Source of the DNA: Bordetella parapertussis | GTDB lineage: Bacteria > Pseudomonadota > Gammaproteobacteria > Burkholderiales > SG8-39 | Direction: 5' to 3' | DNA: 34,023 nucleotides | Assembly (NCBI GenBank): GCA_945885335.1 | Contig: CAMCYY010000005.1 | Span: 1-34,023 of the forward strand | Part shown: positions 10,851 through 19,325 of the stretch, one piece after another | Layout of the letters: every line of letters begins with the position of its first letter | How positions within the stretch are numbered: the stretch's first letter is position 1 | The notes under the pieces: generated by a model | Seen by the model: only the letters and a program-made list of their open reading frames with translations | The model's database searches: none | What the model was told of the DNA's origin: nothing | Made by a program: the position numbers and the translations under genes

Positions 10851-12863
10851 TTAGTTGGAACGGCGGAACTGCGGTTCCTTTAGCGTACCCGACACTGCCA
10901 GCGTGGCGCGCGCCTGATTGCGCAACTCCACCTGAATGCGGCCCGCCAGGCCGCCCTGTGCGTCCACATCGACATTGCCACCGGCATTCAGCAGGCCGGC
11001 AGACATGCGCAAATTGCGCAACTGGGTGCGGTTGGCGTCGGTCAGCACGTTGCCTGTCATTTCCGAGAACAGCGTGGAACCGCCCGTGGTGGCAGAACCC
11101 TGCAGCACCCGCGTCATGTCGAGATTCGCGATCGAGCCTTTTTTCACCGTAAAGCTGCCTTCGGCGCCCCCCGCCGCAAACAGCTTGTCGGGTGCAGGCG
11201 AACGCATGCTGTAGACCAGCCTGCCCTCAACCCTGCCGCCGCCCATCAGCGGAGAAGCGATCTTCGTTGCATCCACCTGGCGCGCATTGATTTCGCCGTC
11301 CAGGCTCCAGGTCGCGCCCCAGCGCAGGCGTGCATTACCCGACAGGGTGCCGTCATAGGCACGTGCCTCGAACTCGCTGAACGTCAGCTCGCTGGCAGAG
11401 ATCATGCCCTTGCCCGTAAACTCGTCCAGCGCAAATTCGGTTCCGAAGGGAAGCGGCAGCTTCTGTGCTTCCAACTGGATTTTCATGCGCGCACCGTCCG
11501 GCTCCAGCTTGGCGGTGAGTTTGCGCTCGGCATTCGTCAGGGTGAGCGACTGCAATGCACCCTCCGCACCGAGCACGGCCTCCATGTCGAGCGCCGGGAG
11601 CGTCAGCCCGCCCAGATCGACTTTCACGGCCCGCGCAATGACGCGGTCGATGCGCAGGCTGCCCGAATCGCTCCGCCCCCATATTGCGGCCGCCAGCTGC
11701 GCTGGTTGAAACACCAGCCCTTCAAGTTCCAGGCTCTTGAATATCTTGCGCTCGGCAAACATCGAGCCGAATTCCGTTGAAGCCTTGATGCGCGCAATGC
11801 GTACCTCGGCATCCGTACCCGTCTGGCCGATGGTGACACGATCAAACTTGAGCTGTGGCAGGGGCAACAGGGCGATGTTGACCGTACCGATGCGCACCGG
11901 CTCGCCAAAGCGCTGCGATGCGGCCTTCTCGTAAGGCGCGGGGTCCAGCGGCACGACATGGATCACGCCGAGCGCGACAACCAGAATGCCCAACAGGCCG
12001 AGCGCAATCGTGCGCCCCCAGTTGCGCGGCTCGCGCGGCATGCGATCCCTGGCCGAAATCGCGGAATCCTTTGACTCGCGCTCGCCGGTCTGCGTCTCTT
12101 CGCGTTTGCGTGCCTCGGCTTTCTCGCGGTCGCGCGCTTCCTTGCGCCCACGTGCCGCAGCTTCCGCCTCCCCCCTGGCACGGCTGCGAGCCTCTGCCTC
12201 GGCTTTTTCTTCATCCTCGACGCGCCTGGCCTCTTCTTCGACTTCACGACGTTTGCGCTCTTCGATCTTCTGCCGCTCTTCCTCTTCGCGCAGGCGTGCC
12301 CGCTCCTCCTCGCGGCGGATGCGCTCGGCCTCATCCCGCGCCGCTTTCTCCGCCTGCTCCTGCAGCTTGCGCTCAGCTTCCTCGCGCGCACGGATTTCCG
12401 CATCCAGTTGCCGGCTCATTTCCTCGGATTCGCGGCGGGCGCGTTCTTCAGCCTCCCGCGCGACAGCCTTCGCAGTCTGCTCAGCGGCTTCTTTCGCCTT
12501 GCGCCCGGCATCCTCGCGGGCCTTGCTCTCCTTGCGCTCGGCCTCAAGCTTTGCTTCGGCCTGCTCTTTTTCCCTGACTGCTTTTTCTTTGGCCGCTTTT
12601 TCTTCAACTGCTTTTTCTTCGGCAGCCCTGCGTTCACGCACTTCGCGCTCTTCCTTCTCGGCGCGGGCCTTTTGCTCAGCCTGATCACGTTGGGCTTTTT
12701 CTTCGACCTCACGCGCCTCACGCGCGGCGCGCTCGGCAGCGGCCGCCTCTTGTCCTTCCTTGTCTTCGGCCTCGCGCTTCAGGCGTGCTTCTTCCTCGCG
12801 CCGCGCCCTGTTCTCCGCATCGGCAGCCTCGGCACGCGCCCGCTCCTCAGCTTCACGACGCAC
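10851..12863 (-). CDS. C-terminal part of interrupted coiled-coil/AsmA-like protein (helical region, TM helix, AsmA-like periplasmic domain)
   Basis: E/A/R/K-rich helix, then TM helix WGRTIALGLLGILVVALGVIHVVPL, then AsmA-like region (PYEKAASQRFGEPVRIGTVNIALLPLPQLKFDRVTIGQTG...LDMTRVLQGSATTGGSTLFSEMTGN...). The 5' end at GTG 12863 is only the ORF-caller start; the frame is continuous with the upstream ORF except for TAA 12915-12917. Confidence 0.75.
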   Translation of the reverse strand: MRREAEERARAEAADAENRARREEEARLKREAEDKEGQEAAAAERAAREAREVEEKAQRDQAEQKARAEKEEREVRERRAAEEKAVEEKAAKEKAVREKEQAEAKLEAERKESKAREDAGRKAKEAAEQTAKAVAREAEERARRESEEMSRQLDAEIRAREEAERKLQEQAEKAARDEAERIRREEERARLREEEERQKIEERKRREVEEEARRVEDEEKAEAEARSRARGEAEAAARGRKEARDREKAEARKREETQTGERESKDSAISARDRMPREPRNWGRTIALGLLGILVVALGVIHVVPLDPAPYEKAASQRFGEPVRIGTVNIALLPLPQLKFDRVTIGQTGTDAEVRIARIKASTEFGSMFAERKIFKSLELEGLVFQPAQLAAAIWGRSDSGSLRIDRVIARAVKVDLGGLTLPALDMEAVLGAEGALQSLTLTNAERKLTAKLEPDGARMKIQLEAQKLPLPFGTEFALDEFTGKGMISASELTFSEFEARAYDGTLSGNARLRWGATWSLDGEINARQVDATKIASPLMGGGRVEGRLVYSMRSPAPDKLFAAGGAEGSFTVKKGSIANLDMTRVLQGSATTGGSTLFSEMTGNVLTDANRTQLRNLRMSAGLLNAGGNVDVDAQGGLAGRIQVELRNQARATLAVSGTLKEPQFRRSN

Positions 12864-13457
12864 ACGCTCCTCGACTTCGCGGCGCGCGCTTTCACCGGCC
12901 TCTTTCGCCGCACGTTACACGTCCGCTCTGGCCCTGCGCTCGGATTCCTCGCGCGCCTTGCGCTCCTCTTCGAGCTTCGCCTCCAGAAGGGCACGCTCGT
13001 TGGCGTCCTTGCGCAATTGTTCTTCGCGCTGCTCGGCTTCACGAGCACGCTCCTTCGCCTCCTTCGCGACGCGTTCGGCATCTTCGCGGGCCTTGCGCTC
13101 GGACTCTTCGCGCGCTCTGCGCTCGGCCTCGAGCTGCGCCTCCAGGCGGGCACGCGCTTCGGCATCCTTCTGCGCACGCTCCTCGGCATCCCGGCGCGCC
13201 CTGTCCTCCGCCTCGCGGGCGGCACGCTCCGCCTCTTCACGCGCCTTGCGCTCCGATTCCTCGCGCGCCTTGCGCTCGGTCTCAAGCTTCGCCTCAAGCA
13301 AGGCACGTTCTTCGGCATCCTTGCGTGCACGTTCCTCGGCTTCGCGACGCGCCTTGTCCCCTGCTTCGCGGACGGCCCGCTCCGCATCTGCGCGGGCTTT
13401 GCGTTCGGATTCTTCGCGCGCCTTGCGCTCAGCCTCGAGTTTTGCCTCCAGCCGGGC
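12840..13457 (-). repeat. Tandem about 153-bp (51-aa) coding repeat, 4 units
   Basis: Units: ARLEAKLEAERKAREESERKARADAERAVREAGDKARREAEERARKDAEER; ALLEAKLETERKAREESERKAREEAERAAREAEDRARRDAEERAQKDAEAR; ARLEAQLEAERRAREESERKAREDAERVAKEAKERAREAEQREEQLRKDANER; ALLEAKLEEERKAREESERRARADV*RAAKEAGESARREVEERVRREAEER. Confidence 0.85.
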
Positions 13458-14495
13458 ATGCTGCTCGGCATCCTTGCGTGCGCGCTCTTCAGCGTCGCGA
13501 CGCGCCTGTTCCTCGGCTTCGCGCCGAAGCTTCTCCTCCACTTCGCGACGGATGCGCTCTTCGATCTCGCTCGCCACTCTTGCGGCTTCTTCCCTGCCCT
13601 TTTGTTCGGCCTCCTCGCGCGCCTTGCGCTCGAGTTCCAGTGAGGCACGCAGGTCCTCGGCCTCTTTCTTCAGGCGGGCCTCTTCTTCGGCACGACGCCG
13701 GTCTTCGGCCTCGCGCTGGCGCTTTTCATCTTCCCGTCGCGCTGTTTCCTCGGCATCCTTGCGCGCACGCCCCTCGGCCTCAGCCCTGGCCTTTGCTTCG
13801 GCCTCCGCCCGGGCTTTGGCTTCTGCCTCCACTTTGATCTTGGCTTCTGCTTCGGCCTTTGCCTTGGCTTCTGCCGCCGCCCCAACCCTGGCCTGCGCCT
13901 CGGCTTCCGCTTTGTCCCTGGTTGCCGCTTCGGCCTTTGCCTCTGCGGCGGCTTTCGCGTCTGCCGCCACCTTGGCTTCCGCAAGCGCCTTGGCCTCGAG
14001 TGCTGCCTTGACTTTGGCTTCCGCCAATGCCCTGGCTTTCGCTGCAGCCTCGGTTTCCGCTTTGGCCTTGGCCGCGGCTTCTTTCGCAGTGGCTTCCGCA
14101 ATGGCTCTCGCCAACTCGGCAGCCTTTGCCTTTTTTGCGGCGTCTTCGGACGGCGCAGCAGACGCCGCCGGTTTGAACGAAGGCATGCTGGTGAAGTCCA
14201 GGTCGTCGCCTTCTTCCTCGGTTGGTGGTGGCGCGCTCCGGCCGGATTTTGCCGGCGTTACCGCGCCTGACGAGGTAATGAATTCCTTGACGAAGCCGTC
14301 CTTGGCCAGCTTGCCAAGCGCCTCCACGAGCTTGGCCTCGGTGTACTTGTCCAGCTTCTGGTTCACTTGCCCCAGCGCGGCCTTGCCGTCGATTTCCTTC
14401 AGCAGGTTGCGCAGGTCACGCGGCAGGATGCTGGTCTTGCCCGAGGCCTCCATCAGGCCCTTGGCAGTCTTCGTGAATATGGTTTTTCGATCCAT
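12915..14495 (-). CDS. N-terminal part of the same interrupted coiled-coil/AsmA-like protein
   Basis: Starts MDRKTIFTKTAKGLMEASGKTSILPRDLRNLLKEIDGKAALGQ..., then TolA-like A/K/E-rich segment and charged repeats. Ends ...ESERRARADV* inside a repeat unit; same frame (mod 3) as 10851..12863. Confidence 0.75.
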   Translation of the reverse strand: MDRKTIFTKTAKGLMEASGKTSILPRDLRNLLKEIDGKAALGQVNQKLDKYTEAKLVEALGKLAKDGFVKEFITSSGAVTPAKSGRSAPPPTEEEGDDLDFTSMPSFKPAASAAPSEDAAKKAKAAELARAIAEATAKEAAAKAKAETEAAAKARALAEAKVKAALEAKALAEAKVAADAKAAAEAKAEAATRDKAEAEAQARVGAAAEAKAKAEAEAKIKVEAEAKARAEAEAKARAEAEGRARKDAEETARREDEKRQREAEDRRRAEEEARLKKEAEDLRASLELERKAREEAEQKGREEAARVASEIEERIRREVEEKLRREAEEQARRDAEERARKDAEQHARLEAKLEAERKAREESERKARADAERAVREAGDKARREAEERARKDAEERALLEAKLETERKAREESERKAREEAERAAREAEDRARRDAEERAQKDAEARARLEAQLEAERRAREESERKAREDAERVAKEAKERAREAEQREEQLRKDANERALLEAKLEEERKAREESERRARADV

Positions 14496-14861
14496 GTCTG
14501 CAGGTCAGCGAGTAGCGCTCAAAGGATGGGATGCGGCGTTCGCGGCAATGATTTGTGTGGCGTTTTGTGCGCCTCCGGCGTCGCCATGCACCACGGCTGC
14601 GGCTGGCGCACCGGACCGCCGTAACTATATATCAGCCCCCGCAGCTAAGCCATGGTGGCAGCGGCAATATTCCCCTCCCCCCGACCCTCGCAGCGCCCGC
14701 CACACCAAAATGGAAGGGCGGCGCCATCCTGATAGCATAGGAACCGGCACCGGGAGACTGCTTATTTGACCGCAACCCCGGTGAATCCGGCAATTTGAGA
14801 GCAATTCCCATCAAAACCAACCACCTCTGCTTTGACGCGCACATGAAACCACACCCCGCCC

Positions 14862-15965
14862 ATGGATGAAATTGACTGTGTCGTGATCGGCGCCGGCGTG
14901 GTGGGACTGGCCGCCGCGCGCGCGCTGGCTGTGGCCGGGCGCGAAGTCGTGGTGTTGGAAAAGGAAGCTGCCATCGGCACCGAAACCAGCGCCCGCAACA
15001 GCGAAGTCATCCACGCCGGCATCTACTATCCGCCGGGTTCGTTGAAAGCGCGCTTCTGCGTCGCCGGGCGCCAGGCCCTGTATGCCTATTGCGAATCACA
15101 TGGGGTCAATCACCGCCGCGCCGGCAAGCTGATCGTGGCCACCACCCCGAATGAAAGCGGCCAGCTCGAACAACTGCTTGCGCACGGCCATGCCAACGGC
15201 GTTGCCGATCTGCACCTGATCAGCCGCGATGAGGCCATCGCCATGGAGCCGAACTTGCGCTGTGCAGCCGCGCTGCATTCGCCCTCCACCGGCATCATCG
15301 ACAGCCACGGCCTGATGCTCGCTTATCGCGGCGAGGCCGAAGACCATGGCGCCATGCTGGCGTTCGAGAGTCCGCTGCGCTCGGCGCGCGTGGTCGCCGG
15401 CGGAATCGAGCTCGATGTCGGCGGCGACAATGCCACGCGTGTCCTGGCCCGCACCGTCATCAACTGCGGCGGACTGCATGCGCCGGGCGTTGCAGCGCGC
15501 ATCGAAGGCCTGCCGCCGCCGCATGTGCCGACCGCGCATTACGCCAAAGGCAATTACTTCACGCTGGCCGGGCGTTCGCCGTTTTCCCGCCTGATCTATC
15601 CGATGCCGGAGGCTGCCGGCCTTGGCGTGCACCTGACGCTGGACCTCGGCGGGCAGGCGCGCTTCGGCCCGGATGTGGAATGGATCGATGGCATCGACTA
15701 CAGCGTCGATCCGAAACGCTGCGAAGGCTTTTACGCCGCCATACGCACCTACTGGCCCGGACTGCCCGACAACGCGCTGCAGCCTGCTTATGCCGGCATA
15801 CGTCCCAAGATCAATTCGGCCACAGAAGCCGCGCGCGACTTCGTCATCGAAGGCCCGGAGACACATGGCGTGCCGGGGCTGGTGAACCTGTTCGGCATCG
15901 AATCGCCGGGCCTCACTTCATCGCTGGCCATTGCCGACCACATCGTCACGCTGCTGGAAAAATGA
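14862..15965 (+). CDS. NAD(P)/FAD-dependent oxidoreductase, L-2-hydroxyglutarate dehydrogenase-like
   Basis: [73 protein letters not shown]...; ends [20 protein letters not shown]. Confidence 0.88.
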   Translation: MDEIDCVVIGAGVVGLAAARALAVAGREVVVLEKEAAIGTETSARNSEVIHAGIYYPPGSLKARFCVAGRQALYAYCESHGVNHRRAGKLIVATTPNESGQLEQLLAHGHANGVADLHLISRDEAIAMEPNLRCAAALHSPSTGIIDSHGLMLAYRGEAEDHGAMLAFESPLRSARVVAGGIELDVGGDNATRVLARTVINCGGLHAPGVAARIEGLPPPHVPTAHYAKGNYFTLAGRSPFSRLIYPMPEAAGLGVHLTLDLGGQARFGPDVEWIDGIDYSVDPKRCEGFYAAIRTYWPGLPDNALQPAYAGIRPKINSATEAARDFVIEGPETHGVPGLVNLFGIESPGLTSSLAIADHIVTLLEK

Positions 15966-17458
15966 AAAGCTTCCTGCCCGTTTTTTTCACCGCCACGATA
16001 CGCGCAGTCGAAACCGCAGCACTGCGTGACGGCGCACCGCTGATGGCGCGCGCAGGGCTGGTCGCTGCAACATTGGCACGCAAATTTTCCGATAACAAAT
16101 CAGGCAATACTCCTCGCTGCGTGCTGCTCATCGCCGGCCCCGGCAACAACGGTGGCGACGCCTTTGAAGCAGCCGTTCATCTGAAGCAGGCCGGGATCGC
16201 TGTGACCCTTGTGTTCGCCGGTGAAAAATCAAACCTGCCGGCCGATGCCTTGCTCGCATTTGAAAAATGGGAAGCTGCCGGCGGCGGAACCAGCACCGAT
16301 ATTCCTGATGCTCCGCCGGCCAACTGGGACCTGATCATCGACGGGCTGTTCGGAATCGGGCTGGCACGACCGCTCACGGGCCGCCATGCCGCGCTGGTGG
16401 AACAGGTCAACGCCCTCACCGCCCGCGGCGTGCCGGTGCTGGCACTGGATGTGCCCAGCGGAATCCACAGCGATACCGGCGCCGTCATGGGCGTGGCGGT
16501 GCGCGCAACCCAAACCCTCACCTTCATTGCACGCAAGCCGGGCCTGCTGACGCTGGACGGCCCCGACCATTGCGGTACGCTGCATTGCGATGCGCTGGGC
16601 ATCGATGCGGCCGCGCTGCGCGCGCCGGACGGTTTTGTCATCACCGACGCCGTGCTCGCCGCCGCACCGCGCCGTCCGCGCAATTTCCACAAGGGCATGG
16701 CCGGCGAAGTCGGCGTCATTGGCGGCACCGATGGCATGGTCGGCGCAGCGCTGCTGTCGGGACGCGCCGCGCTGAGCAGCGGCGCCGGCAAGGTGTTCAC
16801 CGGCCTGCTCGCCGAGCCTGCGCCAGCCGTCGACATGCAGCAGCCCGAACTCATGATGCGCACCCCGGAACAGACCATGGCCGAAGCATCGGTGCTACTG
16901 GTCGGTCCCGGCATGGGCAGCGGCGATCACGCCGCGGTGATACTGCGCAAGGCGCTTGCCACAGACAAGCCGCTGGTACTGGATGCCGATGCGCTTAACC
17001 TGATCGGCGCCGATGCTTCACTTGCCGCACTGACTGCACAACGCAGCGCCGCCACCGTCATGACACCGCATCCCGCAGAAGCAGCGCGCCTGCTTGCCAT
17101 CAGCACCGCTGATGTTCAGCGCGACCGCTTTGCGGCAGCCACCCTGCTTGCGAAGCGCTACAACAGCATTGTCGTGCTCAAGGGCAACGGCAGCCTCATC
17201 GCCGACAGTCACGGCGCCTGGTGGATCAACCCGAGCGGCAATCCGGGTATGGCCAGCGCCGGCATGGGCGATGTGCTGGGCGGCCTGCTCGCCAGCCTGA
17301 TTGCGCAACGGGTCGAGCCCCTTGCCGCGACGCAACTCGCCACCTGGCTGCACGGCGCTGCGGGCGATGAACTCGCCGCCGCGGGCCATGGTCCGATCGG
17401 CATTACGGCATCGGATGTCATCACGCAGGTCCGCATCATGCTCAACCGGCCGATCTGA
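15962..17458 (+). CDS. nnrD: Bifunctional NAD(P)H-hydrate epimerase / ADP-dependent NAD(P)H-hydrate dehydratase
   Basis: Yje[48 protein letters not shown]; carbohydrate kinase-like domain: [49 protein letters not shown] overlaps the upstream stop (ATGA). Confidence 0.94.
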   Translation: MKSFLPVFFTATIRAVETAALRDGAPLMARAGLVAATLARKFSDNKSGNTPRCVLLIAGPGNNGGDAFEAAVHLKQAGIAVTLVFAGEKSNLPADALLAFEKWEAAGGGTSTDIPDAPPANWDLIIDGLFGIGLARPLTGRHAALVEQVNALTARGVPVLALDVPSGIHSDTGAVMGVAVRATQTLTFIARKPGLLTLDGPDHCGTLHCDALGIDAAALRAPDGFVITDAVLAAAPRRPRNFHKGMAGEVGVIGGTDGMVGAALLSGRAALSSGAGKVFTGLLAEPAPAVDMQQPELMMRTPEQTMAEASVLLVGPGMGSGDHAAVILRKALATDKPLVLDADALNLIGADASLAALTAQRSAATVMTPHPAEAARLLAISTADVQRDRFAAATLLAKRYNSIVVLKGNGSLIADSHGAWWINPSGNPGMASAGMGDVLGGLLASLIAQRVEPLAATQLATWLHGAAGDELAAAGHGPIGITASDVITQVRIMLNRPI

Positions 17459-17495
17459 AGCGGCGAACACATATCCCCCCCCTCTGGAATGACAC

Positions 17496-19241
17496 ATGAA
17501 CAGCGACAGCACAGTTAAAGGCAAGGGCAGCGGATTCAGCTTTCCGCGCAGGGTCTGGGCCATGGTCAGGCCCTACTGGAAATCCGAGGAACGCGGCCGT
17601 GCCTGGGGACTGCTGGTGGCCATTGTCGGCCTGACATTGGCCCTGGTGTACATGGAGGTGCAGTTCAACAGCTGGTATCGCGAGTTCTACAACTCGCTGG
17701 AACAGAAAAACTACGAGGACTTCAAAGACCTGATCCTGTACTTCTTCTTTCTCGCCTCGCTGTTCATCGCCGGGGCGATCTACAAACTCTATCTGACCCA
17801 GATGCTGGGCATGCGCTGGCGCCAGTGGATGACCCGGCACTACATCGAAGAATGGATGGATAAGCAGGTCTATTACCGCCTCGAACTGGACCGGCACGGC
17901 ACCGACAACCCCGACCAGCGCATCGCAGAGGACCTGAAGCTGTTCACCGAGGGTACGCTGTCGCTTTCACTCGGACTGCTGTCCTCGGTCGTGACGCTGG
18001 TGACTTTTGTCTCCATCCTATGGTCAGTATCCGGCCCCATCACGCTGTTCGGCGTCACCATTCCGGGCTACATGCTGTGGGCGGCGCTGATCTACGCAAT
18101 CTTCGGCAGCATCCTGACCCACTACATCGGGCGGCCACTGATCGGCCTGAACTTCCAGCAGGAACGCTATGAAGCGGATTTCCGTTTCAACCTGGTTCGA
18201 CTGCGCGAAAACGCCGAAGGCGTGGCGCTTTATCGCGGCGAGGAACCCGAGCGCCAAGGCTTGCTCACGCGCTTCGAGCGCATTCGCAGCAACTGGTGGG
18301 ACCTGATGGCCTTTACCAAGCGGCTCACCGGCTTCACTGCCGGATACAGCCAGATGGCCATCATCTTCCCCTTCGTGGTAGCCGCGCCACGCTACTTCTC
18401 CGGCGCCATGCCGCTGGGCGGACTGATGCAGATCAACTCGGCCTTCGCCCAGGTGCAGGGCGCGCTGTCCTGGTTCGTGAACGCCTATTCCACGCTTGCC
18501 AACTGGCGCGCCAGCGCTGACCGCCTGCTCAGCTTCCATAGTGCGCTGCGGACCACCGAACACGAGGCCGGTGACGAACCCGCCATTCCTGTGGAAAAGG
18601 ACACCCTGCCCTCGGTGCGTGCCGAACACCTTGATCTGGCCATTCCCGGGAGGGATACGCTGGTGCTGGTTGATGCGGCCTTCGAAATCAGGCCGGGCGA
18701 GCGCCTGCTGATCAGCGGTCCCTCGGGCAGCGGCAAGAGCACGCTGTTCCGCGCGCTGGCCGGCATCTGGCCCTATGGGAGCGGCCGCATCCGCGTACCC
18801 ACCGGTGCGAAACTGCTGTTCCTGCCGCAGAAGCCCTACATTCCGATCGGGGCCCTGCGCGATGCCGTGTCCTATCCCGCCGCGCCCGGCACTTTCGATG
18901 ACGCCGACCTGCGCCAGGCGCTGACGGCCTGCCGCCTCGATGGCTTTGCCGAACGCCTGGACGATACGCAGAACTGGTCCATGCTGATGAGCGGCGGCGA
19001 ACAGCAGCGGCTGGCGGTGGCGCGCGCGCTGCTGCACCGGCCTGATTTCCTGTTCCTTGATGAAGCCACGGCGGCGCTCGACGATGACAACGAATCCCAT
19101 CTGTATGCTTTGATACGCGAACAACTGCCGCAAGCCGCAATGATCAGCATCGCCCACCGGCCTGCTGTTGCCGCACACCATGACCGCCGCCTGGCGTTGG
19201 TGCCGGACGGCAAGCACATGCGCCTGGCGACCCATGACTGA
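17496..19241 (+). CDS. ABC transporter ATP-binding protein/permease of the BacA/SbmA-YddA family
   Basis: Fused TMD (YMEVQFNSWYREFYNSLEQKNYEDF, GRPLIGLNFQQERYEADFRFNLVRLRENAEGVALYRGE) and NBD (Walker A GPSGSGKSTL, signature LMSGGEQQRLAVARAL). Confidence 0.92.
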   Translation: MNSDSTVKGKGSGFSFPRRVWAMVRPYWKSEERGRAWGLLVAIVGLTLALVYMEVQFNSWYREFYNSLEQKNYEDFKDLILYFFFLASLFIAGAIYKLYLTQMLGMRWRQWMTRHYIEEWMDKQVYYRLELDRHGTDNPDQRIAEDLKLFTEGTLSLSLGLLSSVVTLVTFVSILWSVSGPITLFGVTIPGYMLWAALIYAIFGSILTHYIGRPLIGLNFQQERYEADFRFNLVRLRENAEGVALYRGEEPERQGLLTRFERIRSNWWDLMAFTKRLTGFTAGYSQMAIIFPFVVAAPRYFSGAMPLGGLMQINSAFAQVQGALSWFVNAYSTLANWRASADRLLSFHSALRTTEHEAGDEPAIPVEKDTLPSVRAEHLDLAIPGRDTLVLVDAAFEIRPGERLLISGPSGSGKSTLFRALAGIWPYGSGRIRVPTGAKLLFLPQKPYIPIGALRDAVSYPAAPGTFDDADLRQALTACRLDGFAERLDDTQNWSMLMSGGEQQRLAVARALLHRPDFLFLDEATAALDDDNESHLYALIREQLPQAAMISIAHRPAVAAHHDRRLALVPDGKHMRLATHD

Positions 19242-19325
19242 TTAAATTCAGTGATTACAATTATCTTCTTATAACTTATCAATAAATGACGTATTTCCTA
19301 TTTTGATAATAATGAGGAAATTTCC

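Larger units (their letters stand above)
10851..14495 (-). pseudogene. Single gene of about 1,213 codons interrupted by an in-frame TAA (or recoded/reinitiated)
   Basis: Minus-strand reading across the junction: ...ESERRARADV-TAA-RAAKEAGESARREVEERVRREAEERARAE..., matching the paralogous unit ESERKARADAERAVREAGDKARREAEERARKDAE. The stop falls at the conserved Glu. Confidence 0.6.

Noticed and set aside
10851-12863. Separate gene starting at GTG 12863
   Set aside because: The in-frame sequence upstream of the GTG continues the coiled-coil repeat to the TAA, so this looks like an artefactual start, though reinitiation is not excluded.
12840-13457. Possible CRISPR-like or satellite array
   Set aside because: Periodicity is 153 bp, codon-phased and without spacer structure; it is explained by coiled-coil protein repeats.
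12760-14769. 669-aa and 411-aa plus-strand Ser/Arg- or Leu/Phe-rich ORFs opposite the coiled-coil gene
   Set aside because: Mirror products of the E/A/R/K-rich repeat codons on the other strand; the minus strand has a coherent domain architecture.
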